A model generated the notes under the pieces. That model was not told the DNA's origin, did no database searches, and saw only the letters and a program-made list of their open reading frames with translations. From assembly GCF_000763945.1 (NCBI RefSeq), contig NZ_JQFJ01000002.1:2407501-2471500 (forward strand): a DNA stretch of 64,000 bases, read 5' to 3'. Of the stretch, positions 35,878 to 44,645 are shown piece after piece (the first letter of the stretch is position 1; every line of letters begins with the position of its first letter). Origin of the DNA: Sphingopyxis sp. MWB1. GTDB taxonomy: Bacteria; Pseudomonadota; Alphaproteobacteria; Sphingomonadales; Sphingomonadaceae. The position numbers and the translations under genes were made by a program.

Positions 35878-36296
35878 TTCAAAAGGCCCAGACGCGGAAT
35901 CTCGACCTTGGGGCAACGGTCCATAACGACGATCAATCCCGCCTCTTCGGCGCGCTTGGCCGCCGCGTCGTTGATCACGCCAATCTGCATCCACACCGCC
36001 TTGGCGCCGTGGACAATGGCTTCATCGACGGCGTGTCCGGCATCTTCGCTGTTGCGGAAAATATCGACGATCTCGGCGGCGGGTTCGACATCGGCAAGGC
36101 TGGCGACGACGGGCGCGCCATGGATCGTCTTGCCGGCATGGCCGGGATTGACGGCAATCACGTCATGCCCCTGTTCGACCAGAAAGCCGAGCACGCCATT
36201 GGAGGGGCGCGATGGATTGGGCGAGGCGCCCACCACGGCAATGCGCCGGGGCTGACCCAGCAGTTCGCGCATCTGCGCTTCGTCGTTCACGGCCAT
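35874..36296 (-). CDS. CoA-binding domain protein (YccU-like)
   Basis: 140 residues, a Rossmann-like CoA-binding protein: RRIAVVGASPNPSRPSNGVLGFL, VNPGHAGKTIHGAPVVASL, and VWMQIGVINDAAAKRAEEAGL ending in VVMDRCPKVE. The family binds CoA or NAD and has no proven reaction. It lies between the Mrp gene (2 bases upstream) and a lipoprotein gene (ATGA overlap), so the three form one operon. Confidence 0.9.
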   Translation of the reverse strand: MAVNDEAQMRELLGQPRRIAVVGASPNPSRPSNGVLGFLVEQGHDVIAVNPGHAGKTIHGAPVVASLADVEPAAEIVDIFRNSEDAGHAVDEAIVHGAKAVWMQIGVINDAAAKRAEEAGLIVVMDRCPKVEIPRLGLLK

Positions 36297-36298
36297 GC

Positions 36299-37279
36299 TT
36301 ATCCCTTTCGCGCGTCAAGCCAGTCGGCAATTTTCGATGCTATAGCATGGAATGGCTCGCCAAGGGGGTCGGTTCCGGCTGCTGGCGGAACCCCGGCATC
36401 GCTTGACAGGCGAATACCCATGGCGAGGGGGACGCGGCCCAGAAAGGGCAGCTCCATGGTCTTGGCCGCCGCCTCGGCGCCGCCGCTGCCAAAAGGATCG
36501 CTGACCTCGCCGCAATGGGGACAGGTATAGCCCGCCATATTTTCAACCAGCCCGATGATCGGGACATCGGCCTGTTTGAACAGGGTGACGGCGCGGGTCG
36601 CATCCATCAGCGCCAGATCCTGCGGGGTGGAGATGATCACGGCGCCTGCGGGCTTGTGCCGCTGGATCATGGTAATCTGCACATCGCCGGTGCCGGGGGG
36701 CAGGTCGACAATCAATGTGTCGATATCGCCCCAGCTTGCATCGACCAGCTGTTCCAGCGCCTTCCCCGCCATCGGTCCGCGCCACGCAATCGCCTGTCCC
36801 GGCGGGGCAATCTGGCCGGTCGACAGCATCGGCACGCCATAGGCATTGGGGACGGGGGAGAGTTTGGATCCCTTGGCTTCGGGCTTCTTGCCCTCGCTGT
36901 CCATCAGCCGGGGCTGCGACGGCCCATAGATATCGGCATCGACCAGCCCCACCTTGACCCCGCGCCGTTGCAGCGCGACCGCCAGATTGGCGGCGAGCGT
37001 CGATTTGCCGACCCCGCCCTTGCCGCTGCCCACTGCGATGATCGTCATCGCGCGGCGCTCTGCCGTCATGGCGATCCGCACCGTCACGGCGCCCGCCGCG
37101 ATCAGCGCGTCACGCAGCGCGGCCTCCAGCGGCGCGCGCGCCGTTTCGGCCAGGCCCGATACGTCGAGCATAAGCGCGACGGTGCCTGCATCGTCGAGCA
37201 GGCGGACGCCCGAGGCGCGGCCTTTCGACATATTTGCGGCAATTTCGGTGAGGCGGGAAAGGTCGAGATTTTGGGTCAT
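36299..37279 (-). CDS. mrp: Mrp/NBP35-type Fe-S carrier ATPase
   Basis: 326 residues. A short N-terminal MIP18-like domain is followed by a deviant Walker A P-loop (VGSGKGGVGKSTLAANLAV), DADIYGPSQPRLM, Walker B VDLPPGTGDVQ and the cluster-binding CPHCG near residue 245. It assembles or carries Fe-S clusters to apoproteins in the cytoplasm (the ApbC group). Divergent from hflK, with a short shared upstream region. Confidence 0.95.
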   Translation of the reverse strand: MTQNLDLSRLTEIAANMSKGRASGVRLLDDAGTVALMLDVSGLAETARAPLEAALRDALIAAGAVTVRIAMTAERRAMTIIAVGSGKGGVGKSTLAANLAVALQRRGVKVGLVDADIYGPSQPRLMDSEGKKPEAKGSKLSPVPNAYGVPMLSTGQIAPPGQAIAWRGPMAGKALEQLVDASWGDIDTLIVDLPPGTGDVQITMIQRHKPAGAVIISTPQDLALMDATRAVTLFKQADVPIIGLVENMAGYTCPHCGEVSDPFGSGGAEAAAKTMELPFLGRVPLAMGIRLSSDAGVPPAAGTDPLGEPFHAIASKIADWLDARKG

Positions 37280-37395
37280 GTCGGGGGCAGATAGGCATGA
37301 GCGCAGCGATTGCCAGCCATTTTCATCTGCTTCCCCCTGTTAATCGCGCGCGCCATCCCTATAAAAGCAGAATGAGCAACAAGAATGAAGGCAGC

Positions 37396-38547
37396 ATGGA
37401 ACGCCGCACCTCCTTGGGATTGCGGCGATTTTTCCATCAGATCAGCCAGATGGCAAATAGTCCCTGGGGCGGTGGGCCCAAGGATTCGGGGGATGGCGAC
37501 GGCGGTGAGGGAGAAAGAAAAAAACCCGGCCCCCGCAACCCCTGGGTCACCCCTGATCCGATCGATACCAACCGCGGTCGCAAGCCGCGCGGACCATCGG
37601 CGCTCGACGAGCTGCTTCGCAAGGGGCGCGGCCGCATGGGCGGTGGCGGCGGCCCAGGCGGCGGTGGCGGAATCGATTTCAGCGATTCCGCCAAATATTG
37701 GAAATGGGGCGTGCTGGCGGGGACCGGCCTGTGGCTCGCCATTTCCTCTTTCCATGTCGTGCCTCCCGAAAAGGAAGGGGTGGTCACCCGCTTGGGCAGC
37801 TATTCGCGGACTGTCGGACCGGGCGTGAAATTCACCTTTCCCGCGCCGATCGAGCGCATCCGCATGGAAGATGTGCGCGCCATTCGCACCATGCCCATCG
37901 GTTCGCCCAATGCGAGTGATGAAAATTTCGTGCTGACCCGCGATCAGAGCTTGGTCGATCTGGCCTATGAAGTGCGGTGGTCGGTGCGGGATCCGGAGCT
38001 TTTTTTCTTTCAGCTTGCCGATCCCGAAGGGACGATCCGCGAAGTTGCCGAGAGCGCGATGCGCGCGACGGTCGCCAATTTCGACCTTGTACAGGCGATT
38101 GGTCCGGGGCGTGTCGATATTGAAGCGCAGGTGCAGCGCCGCATGCAGGCCCTGCTCGACCAATATCGGGCCGGGGTCATGATCCAGGGCATCGCGATCC
38201 GGCAGGCGGACCCGCCCAGCCAGGTCGATGAGGCTTTCAAGGAAGTGACCGCCGCACGGCAGGAGCGCGAATCGGCGATCAACCGCTCGCGTGCTTATGA
38301 GCAGCAGGTGCTGGAACGCGCCCGCGGCGACACGGCGGCTTTCGACAAGATTTACGAGCAATATAAGCTGGCGCCTGAAGTCACGCGGCAGCGGCTTTAT
38401 TATGAAACGATGGAGAATGTGTTGTCGAACGTCGACAAGACGATCGTCGAACCGCGCGGTGTGAACACCTATTTGCCGCTGAGTGAATTGCAGCGGCGCG
38501 CGCGGCCGATGACCGAGCCCGATGCTGCACCAAAGGGAGGCCAGTGA
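37396..38547 (+). CDS. hflK: HflK, regulator of FtsH protease
   Basis: 383 residues from ATG 37396 (GAAGG five bases upstream); ATG 37372 and 37450 are possible alternatives. The Gly-rich cytoplasmic N-terminus includes GRMGGGGGPGGGGGIDFSD. One membrane helix (WGVLAGTGLWLAISSF) follows, then an SPFH/band-7 domain (PPEKEGVVTRLGSYSRTV). HflK and HflC form a large periplasmic cage around FtsH and modulate its proteolysis. The stop overlaps the hflC start (TGATG). Confidence 0.94.
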   Translation: MERRTSLGLRRFFHQISQMANSPWGGGPKDSGDGDGGEGERKKPGPRNPWVTPDPIDTNRGRKPRGPSALDELLRKGRGRMGGGGGPGGGGGIDFSDSAKYWKWGVLAGTGLWLAISSFHVVPPEKEGVVTRLGSYSRTVGPGVKFTFPAPIERIRMEDVRAIRTMPIGSPNASDENFVLTRDQSLVDLAYEVRWSVRDPELFFFQLADPEGTIREVAESAMRATVANFDLVQAIGPGRVDIEAQVQRRMQALLDQYRAGVMIQGIAIRQADPPSQVDEAFKEVTAARQERESAINRSRAYEQQVLERARGDTAAFDKIYEQYKLAPEVTRQRLYYETMENVLSNVDKTIVEPRGVNTYLPLSELQRRARPMTEPDAAPKGGQ

Positions 38548-39398
38548 TGCTGAAATCGCTGTTCCATAACCCGGTGCGGTTGCTGGTCGGAGTTCTAGCC
38601 CTGCTGGTACTTCTCTCGATGACGGTTACTATTGTTCCCGAGGACAAGCAGGCGGTCGTACTGCGTGTGGGCGAAGTTTATGGGACAAAAAATGCCTATA
38701 AACCCGGCGAAAATTTTGGCCGGTCGGGCGCGGGGCTTTTGATGACCATGCCCTTTGCCGACACGGTGCAACTGATCGACAAGCGCATATTGGGCATCAA
38801 TATGGAGCGTCAGCAGGTGCTGTCGACCGACCAGCAGCGTTTGCAGGTCGATGCTTTCGCCCGTTTCCGCATCACCGATCCCGTCCGTATGTATACGGCG
38901 ATCCGCACCGAAGAACGGTTGCAGCAGCAGCTTGCCACCATCCTGGGATCGTCGCTGCGGAACGAGCTGGGCAAGCGTACTTTTGCGACCTTGCTTTCGC
39001 CCGAACGCGGCGCGGTGATGGATAATATCCAGGTCGCGCTCAACCGCGAGGCGCAGAAATATGGCGCCGAGGTGATCGATGTGCGGATCAAGCGCGCCGA
39101 CCTGCCCGAAGGCGCAACGCTGGAGGCGGCTTATAATCGCATGCGAACCGCGCGGCAGCAGGAGGCCATTTCGATCCGTGCCGAAGGCGAAAAGGAAGCG
39201 CAGATCATTCGCGGTAACGCCGATGGTGAAGCCGCGCGCATCTATGCCGCCAGCTTTGGCAAGGATCCCGATTTTTACGATTTCTACCGCGCGATGCAAA
39301 GTTATCGCCAGACATTCATGGGTGAGAATAATCAGGGCGGGACGTCGATTATCCTGTCGCCCGACAATGAATATCTGAAACGCTTTCGCGGGAATTGA
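38547..39398 (+). CDS. hflC: HflC, partner of HflK
   Basis: 283 residues. One N-terminal membrane helix (LLVGVLALLVLLSM) precedes an SPFH domain (VPEDKQAVVLRVGEV), with the HflC-type tail FYDFYRAMQSYRQTF. The start ATG overlaps the hflK stop; GTG 38544 is also in frame. Forms the FtsH-HflKC complex in the inner membrane. Followed by a strong terminator. Confidence 0.95.
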   Translation: MLKSLFHNPVRLLVGVLALLVLLSMTVTIVPEDKQAVVLRVGEVYGTKNAYKPGENFGRSGAGLLMTMPFADTVQLIDKRILGINMERQQVLSTDQQRLQVDAFARFRITDPVRMYTAIRTEERLQQQLATILGSSLRNELGKRTFATLLSPERGAVMDNIQVALNREAQKYGAEVIDVRIKRADLPEGATLEAAYNRMRTARQQEAISIRAEGEKEAQIIRGNADGEAARIYAASFGKDPDFYDFYRAMQSYRQTFMGENNQGGTSIILSPDNEYLKRFRGN

Positions 39399-39438
39399 TC
39401 GACGCGGACCGTTGGAACTGGCGGTTCGGAGATAGAAG

Positions 39439-39477
39439 AACGGGAGGTCGCCTTGCGGCGGCCTCCCGTTTTTTTTT
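39439..39477 (+). terminator. Strong rho-independent terminator after hflC
   Basis: A long stem ACGGGAGG-x-CGCC / GGCG-x-CCTCCCGT with a TTGC loop, followed by nine T (39469-39477). Confidence 0.9.
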
Positions 39478-39481
39478 GTGG

Positions 39482-40180
39482 TTAGAAGCGCATTCCGATA
39501 CCCGCCAGCACTTGATGGCGATCCGAACGCATTTTCAGCATCGGGTCTTCGTCGCCGGCGCCAATGCGCTGTGATGCACTGCCATATTTGGTATAGGCAT
39601 ATTCCAGTTTGCCATAGACGCCCTGGTTCAGCCCGAATTCGACGCCGCCACCAGCATGGAATCCGCCGCGATTCTTGGAAAAGCCATAGGTGTCGCCAGG
39701 CTCTTCCTCATCATTGTCCGTCAGGTCGGGGTCATAAAAATTGCTGATCTTGCCGTGTGAATATCCACCTTTGACGTAGATCATCGACTTGTCGCTGAGA
39801 GGAAGACCGGCGCGCGCGCCGATGTTGAAGCTACGCTTCAGTTTGGAGCAACCCAAGTCATCGCCCACCAGTTCGGCGCAGGTTCGGCCATCTGAGAAGT
39901 CGGCGCCGATATAGCCGCCGAGTACCATCCCGCCTTCCAGCTGATAATCATAGCCGATTTCGGCGCCATAGCTGATCGAGCCGTCCTTGTCGGTCGCTTT
40001 CAGAATTTCGGGGCCGCTCTCTTCATCTTCGGGGTCATAATCGGGGTTTGGGAGGTGCGCCGTCGTGCCGAGCTGTTCCCATCCGCCGCGCACTTCGGCG
40101 CGGAATCCGGACAAATCCTGAGCGTAGGCGGGGGTCGCCGTCGCCGCGAGGAGGGCGGCCATGGAAATTATATATTTCAT
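39482..40180 (-). CDS. Outer-membrane beta-barrel protein (OmpA-like barrel)
   Basis: 232 residues. Signal peptide (residues 1-20, ending PAYA-QDL). The mature part looks like an eight-stranded porin-type barrel (SYGAEIGYDYQLEGGMVLGGYIGAD, FHAGGGVEFGLN), ending with terminal Phe in VLAGIGMRF. The acidic loops (DYDPEDEESG and LTDNDEEEPGD) would be surface-exposed. A ribosome binding site AAGGAAAGAGG precedes it. It is wedged, on the opposite strand, between hflC and the Do-protease gene, which are usually neighbours. Confidence 0.88.
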   Translation of the reverse strand: MKYIISMAALLAATATPAYAQDLSGFRAEVRGGWEQLGTTAHLPNPDYDPEDEESGPEILKATDKDGSISYGAEIGYDYQLEGGMVLGGYIGADFSDGRTCAELVGDDLGCSKLKRSFNIGARAGLPLSDKSMIYVKGGYSHGKISNFYDPDLTDNDEEEPGDTYGFSKNRGGFHAGGGVEFGLNQGVYGKLEYAYTKYGSASQRIGAGDEDPMLKMRSDRHQVLAGIGMRF

Positions 40181-40522
40181 CCTCTTTCCTTCTCCAAATA
40201 TTGGGGGGCTTTGGAAGGAAAGTCAGGCCGCCGGACAATTTCGTTCCCGGCCCGCTTTCCCCTTGGATGACGGAGCCCGGCGGGGCGGGCCTTGATCAAA
40301 ATTGGGGAAGCTGGGGTCTGTGACGAGCGGCAACATGTTTTCGCCGGGGCGTGATGAGGGAGAAAAGCAGCGGCTTGCGGTCCAGGCCAAGGAGCGGTAA
40401 CCCGTGCATAACCATGCAGCCATCCTATATGTTCAAATGATGTTAAGCCACGGGGCGCCAGAGAAGCCGCGCCGGGGTTCTTGGGTTGCCTGACACTCAA
40501 TAAGAGAAGAGGATTTGCGATC
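40181..40522. other. 342-base intergenic region with no gene
   Basis: Separates two divergent genes (the outer-membrane protein and the Do protease). No coding signal or structured RNA is evident. It must carry both promoters, but no clear hexamers could be fixed. Confidence 0.6.
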
Positions 40523-42019
40523 GTGCGTTATGTATATGGCATCACTTCGGCGCTGTTGATGGGCGGAACGGCGCTGGCGCTGGTTACCCAATCGCCTGTC
40601 GGCGCCCAGGTGGCCCAGAATGACAGCAGCGAAATCGCGCGGACTGTGCCGCGTTCGGGCGCACCCGAAAGCTTTGCCGATCTGGTCGAGCAGCTTCAGC
40701 CTGCCGTGGTCAATATCTCGACAAAGCAGCAGGTGACGCTGGGTGTTCGCCTCAACCCCTTTGCGGGGACCCGCGAACCGATCACCCAGGAACAGCAGGG
40801 CGGCGGATCGGGCTTTCTGATTTCAAATGACGGTTATATCGTCACCAATAATCATGTGATCTCTGGCGGCCCGCGCGGCGAGGAAGTCAATGAAGTCACC
40901 GTTACCCTGACCAATCAAAAGGAATATAAGGCAAAGATTGTCGGCCGTGATGCGGCATCCGATCTGGCCTTGCTGAAAATCGACGCCAAGGGCCTGCCCT
41001 TCGTCAAATTCGGCGACAGCAATGCCGCGCGCGTCGGCGACTGGGTGGTAGCGATCGGCAACCCGCTGGGGCTCGGCTCGACCGTGACCGCCGGTATTAT
41101 TTCGGCCGTTCAGCGCAACATTGGCCAGGGCGGCGCCTATGACCGCTATATTCAGACCGATACCGCGATTAACCGCGGCAATTCGGGCGGTCCGCTGTTC
41201 GATTTGCAGGGGAATGTTGTGGGGATCAACAATATGCTGATCTCCCCCGTTGGCGCGAACATCGGCGTTAATTTCGCCATTCCCGCCGATGCGGCGATTC
41301 CGGTGATCAATGCACTGCGCGCGGGCGAGCGACCGCAGCGCGGCTATCTGGGTATCGGCATTGCGCCGGTGAATGAAGATCTGGCAGCGGCGCTGGGTCT
41401 GCCCAAGGATCGTGGCGAATTCGTCCAGCGGGTTGAACCCGATGGTGCGGCTGCCAAAGCCGGAATGAAGCGCGGCGATGTCGTGACGATGGTCAATGGC
41501 AAGGAAGTCACGCCGCGCCAGACGCTTTCCTACATTGTCGCCAATACCAAGCCGGGAACCCGCATTCCGATCGAGATCGTGCGCGACGGCAAGAAGGTGA
41601 CGCTGCAGGCCGTGGTTGGCGAGCGCCCCCCGGAAAGTGAATTGGTCGGCTCCGACTTCGATCCTGAAGATGAGCAGGCGCTTCCTGACGATCCCAAGGG
41701 CAGCGCCGACAAGGTTCTGCAGGAGCAGCTGGGCCTTGCTGTTCAGCCGCTGACCAGCGATATCGCCCGGGCCGTGGGTGTCGACAGCGACACCAAGGGC
41801 CTGGTTATCGTGGCGGGTTCGCGGACGAGCGATGCGGCGCGCAAAGGATTGCGCCGCGGCGACGTGATCCTGAGCATCAATCGGTCGCCGGTTACGAGCA
41901 CCGAAGCGTTGGCAAAAGGCGTCACCGATGCCAAAAAGGCGGGCCGCGATGCCGTATTGCTGGAAATCCTTCGTCGAGGCGGCCCTGCGGCCTTCATTCC
42001 GGTTCGTCTCAACGACTGA
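40523..42019 (+). CDS. degP: Do/DegP-family periplasmic serine protease
   Basis: 498 residues from GTG 40523, with GAGAAGAGGA upstream. Signal peptide to about residue 28. The trypsin-like domain carries the triad His111 (NNHVI), Asp147 (ASDLALLKI) and Ser221 (NRGNSGGPLF). Two PDZ domains follow (about 275-365 and 405-495). It degrades or chaperones misfolded envelope proteins. In alphaproteobacteria it often follows hflKC. Here a minus-strand barrel gene intervenes. It could equally be called DegQ/MucD. Confidence 0.94.
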   Translation: MRYVYGITSALLMGGTALALVTQSPVGAQVAQNDSSEIARTVPRSGAPESFADLVEQLQPAVVNISTKQQVTLGVRLNPFAGTREPITQEQQGGGSGFLISNDGYIVTNNHVISGGPRGEEVNEVTVTLTNQKEYKAKIVGRDAASDLALLKIDAKGLPFVKFGDSNAARVGDWVVAIGNPLGLGSTVTAGIISAVQRNIGQGGAYDRYIQTDTAINRGNSGGPLFDLQGNVVGINNMLISPVGANIGVNFAIPADAAIPVINALRAGERPQRGYLGIGIAPVNEDLAAALGLPKDRGEFVQRVEPDGAAAKAGMKRGDVVTMVNGKEVTPRQTLSYIVANTKPGTRIPIEIVRDGKKVTLQAVVGERPPESELVGSDFDPEDEQALPDDPKGSADKVLQEQLGLAVQPLTSDIARAVGVDSDTKGLVIVAGSRTSDAARKGLRRGDVILSINRSPVTSTEALAKGVTDAKKAGRDAVLLEILRRGGPAAFIPVRLND

Positions 42020-42035
42020 GGAACGGCGTATCAAA

Positions 42036-42071
42036 GGGGCGTCGGCGTGTGCAATCCCGGCGCCCTTTTTT
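42036..42071 (+). terminator. Terminator after degP
   Basis: A nine-base stem GGGCGTCGG / CCGGCGCCC (one G-U pair) followed by TTTTTT. Confidence 0.8.
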
Positions 42072-42129
42072 CTTGCGCGACATCTAAAAAGTTCTACTTT
42101 TGTTCCCTGTTCGAGTCGGGAGGAAAGTG

Positions 42130-42498
42130 ATGATTGGATATGTGACGCTTGGAACCAGCGACCTGGAGCGGGGGGCTGTATTCTATGATGCAATTGCGAA
42201 GGAACTGGGCACCCCCCGGATGATGGAAACGGACGATTATATCGCCTGGGGAAAGATGGATGGTCCCGCCGGGGTCGCGTTGACCAAGCCTTTCGATGGC
42301 AATCCGGCTACGGTCGGAAACGGCGTGATGGTCGCTTTTCAGGCAAAGGATAAGGATCAGGTCCAGCGCCTCCATGATATTGCGCTAGCGAATGGCGGCA
42401 GCTGTGAAGGCGCTCCGGGACCACGGGGCGATAATTTTTATGCGGCTTATTTTCGGGATCCCGATGGAAACAAGCTTAACGCTTTCCTGATGGGGTGA
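42130..42498 (+). CDS. VOC-family (glyoxalase/dioxygenase fold) protein
   Basis: 122 residues from ATG 42130 with GGGAGGAAA upstream. Two beta-alpha-beta modules: MIGYVTLGTSDLERGAVFYDAIAKEL and FYAAYFRDPDGNKLNAF, the latter with the metal-ligand Glu position replaced by Asn (GNKLN). It may be a binding or resistance protein rather than an enzyme. It is an isolated gene between two terminator-bounded units. Confidence 0.87.
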   Translation: MIGYVTLGTSDLERGAVFYDAIAKELGTPRMMETDDYIAWGKMDGPAGVALTKPFDGNPATVGNGVMVAFQAKDKDQVQRLHDIALANGGSCEGAPGPRGDNFYAAYFRDPDGNKLNAFLMG

Positions 42499-42568
42499 CC
42501 CGGTGATTGCTTGATTTTCAGACGCGTGCGGCTGTAGACCTAGCTTTCTTTCTTCAGGGAGGCAGCGG

Positions 42569-44164
42569 GTGAGCGAGGGCAGCACGGCAAGCGAAATTTA
42601 TCTGGGGCTTGGCGGAGGCGGCGCGGCGGATGGCCCGCGTCAGTCGCTGGTACTGAAACGCGCCAACCGCCATGGTCTGATCGCCGGGGCGACCGGCACC
42701 GGCAAGACGGTGAGCTTGCAGGGTTTGGCGGAAAGCTTTTCCGCCGCAGGCGTGCCCGTATTTGTTGCCGACGTAAAAGGCGATTTGTCGGGCATGGCAA
42801 TGGCGGGAAGCCCGACCGCCAAGACGCATGAGCCCTTTTCCAAGCGGGCCGCAGAAATTGGCGATGCTGATTGGACCTATCACGATAATCCGGTAATTTT
42901 CTGGGACCTGTTCGGTGAGCAGGGGCATCCGGTTCGCACGACCATTTCCGAAATGGGGCCGCTGTTGCTCGCGCGGCTGATGGGGCTCAACGATACGCAG
43001 GAAGGCGTGCTCGCCATCGCCTTTCGGGTGGCTGACGAGCAGGAAATGCTGCTGCTCGATCTCGCCGATCTGCAGGCGATGCTGTCTTGGTGCGCCGAAA
43101 ATGCCAAGGAGCTTTCGGGGCAATATGGCAATGTATCGAAAGCCAGCGTCGGAGCGATCCAGCGTCAGCTTTTGACCCTGGAAAGCCAGGGCGGTGATCA
43201 TTTCTTTGGCGAGCCCGCGCTCGACATTATGGACATGATCCAGTGCGACGAAAAGGGGCGGGGATATGTGAACATCCTAGCCGCCGACAAGCTGATGGCC
43301 AGCCCCAAATTATATGGCACTTTTCTGCTGTGGCTTCTTTCCGAAATTTTCGAAACGTTGCCCGAAGTGGGCGATCCGGAAAAGCCCAAGCTCGTTTTCT
43401 TTTTTGACGAGGCCCATTTGTTGTTCGAAGACGCGCCGCCTGCGCTGACCGAGAAGATTGAACAGGTGGTGCGTCTTATTCGCTCCAAGGGGGTGGGCGT
43501 TTATTTCGTCACGCAAAACCCGATTGATGTGCCGGAAGATGTGGCGGGCCAATTGGGCAATCGCGTCCAGCATGCGCTGCGTGCCTTTACCCCGCGCGAC
43601 CAAAAAGCCGTAAAGGCCGCTGCCGATACTTTTCGGCCCAATCCAAAAGTCGATGTCGCGCGGGAAATTACGGAGCTGAAGGTCGGCGAGGCTCTGGTCT
43701 CGCTGCTCGATGCCGATGGTGCGCCGTCGCCGGTCGAGCGCACCTTGATCAAGCCGCCGTGCTCGCGTGCAGGTCCGCTCGACAAGAAAGAGCGGGCGAT
43801 CATCCAATCGGTTTCGCCCGTTGAGGGCAAATATGACACGGCGGTTAATCGCGAAAGCGCCGAAGAACTGCTCGCAGCCAAGGCTGAACAGGCCGTCGCG
43901 GCTGCCGCCGAGGCACAGGCGCAAGAGCAGGCTGAAAAAGAAGCTGCCGCCCAGGCCAAGGAAGAAGCCAAGCGCAAGGCGGACGAAGAACGCGAGCGCT
44001 TGCGTGCTGAAAAAGCCGCCGCGCGCGAGGCCGCCAAGCCGACTATGGCGGAAAAGATGATGCAATCGGCGGCGCGTTCCGCAGCCACCAGCCTGGGGCG
44101 TCAATTCGCTGGCAAGTTGGGCAGCCAGTTGATGCGCGGCATTATGGGCAGCTTGTTCAAATAA
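42569..44164 (+). CDS. HerA/YjgR-like ATPase (DUF853)
   Basis: 531 residues from GTG 42569 (GGGAGG upstream). P-loop ATPase of the HerA/FtsK group: Walker [16 protein letters not shown] at about residue 40, Walker [15 protein letters not shown] near 275, and arginine-finger-like [10 protein letters not shown]. The C-terminal 110 residues are a long Ala/Glu/Lys/Arg coiled coil ([20 protein letters not shown]), followed by a helical end. Function in bacteria is not established; a role in DNA metabolism is presumed. Confidence 0.9.
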   Translation: MSEGSTASEIYLGLGGGGAADGPRQSLVLKRANRHGLIAGATGTGKTVSLQGLAESFSAAGVPVFVADVKGDLSGMAMAGSPTAKTHEPFSKRAAEIGDADWTYHDNPVIFWDLFGEQGHPVRTTISEMGPLLLARLMGLNDTQEGVLAIAFRVADEQEMLLLDLADLQAMLSWCAENAKELSGQYGNVSKASVGAIQRQLLTLESQGGDHFFGEPALDIMDMIQCDEKGRGYVNILAADKLMASPKLYGTFLLWLLSEIFETLPEVGDPEKPKLVFFFDEAHLLFEDAPPALTEKIEQVVRLIRSKGVGVYFVTQNPIDVPEDVAGQLGNRVQHALRAFTPRDQKAVKAAADTFRPNPKVDVAREITELKVGEALVSLLDADGAPSPVERTLIKPPCSRAGPLDKKERAIIQSVSPVEGKYDTAVNRESAEELLAAKAEQAVAAAAEAQAQEQAEKEAAAQAKEEAKRKADEERERLRAEKAAAREAAKPTMAEKMMQSAARSAATSLGRQFAGKLGSQLMRGIMGSLFK

Positions 44165-44171
44165 GCGAAAA

Positions 44172-44211
44172 GGGGGCGGCGGCGCCAATCGTGCGGCCTC
44201 CCCCATTGTTT
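44172..44211 (+). terminator. Imperfect terminator after DUF853 gene
   Basis: GGGGG-x-GGC pairs with GCC-x-CCCCC across about 20 bases, followed by ATTGTTT. Weak T-run. Confidence 0.45.
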
Positions 44212-44259
44212 GGGAAAGCCAAGGAACGGCGAGGGGAGTAAGAGCGGCGCTGCGCCTGC

Positions 44260-44535
44260 TTATTTCGGCCCTCGCATGATCCAGTTGAACGCCATGGCAT
44301 TGAACATGGTATAAAGACCATAGAGAAGCAGGCCGGTAAACCAGTTGCGCGTGGCAATCGCCATGGCACCCACCAGCAGCAGAAATTCGAAGATATAGGT
44401 GAAGTGAGGACCGGTCTTTTTGATCAGCGGCGCAATCATTTGCCGGACCGTCGGGTCGTTGCTTTCCATGAAAGCGCGGTGCATGGCGAAATTTGCGACC
44501 CCCGCGCAGAAAATGGCAATGATGGCAATCCACAT
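44260..44535 (-). CDS. Small inner-membrane protein
   Basis: 91 residues with three hydrophobic stretches: residues 2-20, 46-62 (YIFEFLLLVGAMAIA) and 67-85 (FTGLLLYGLYTMFNAMAF). A polar HRAFMESNDPTVRQMIAP loop lies between the first two. I do not recognise the family. It is convergent with the DUF853 gene and divergent from the DUF481 gene. Confidence 0.65.
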   Translation of the reverse strand: MWIAIIAIFCAGVANFAMHRAFMESNDPTVRQMIAPLIKKTGPHFTYIFEFLLLVGAMAIATRNWFTGLLLYGLYTMFNAMAFNWIMRGPK

Positions 44536-44645
44536 AGGTTTGCAAAATGACGCAGACGGGGTGGAAATGCCAGCGCCATTCGGTTTAGATTCCCCAACAT
44601 TCCCAAATTTATACTGATACTCCGACCAAAAAGAAGATCTCGCCG

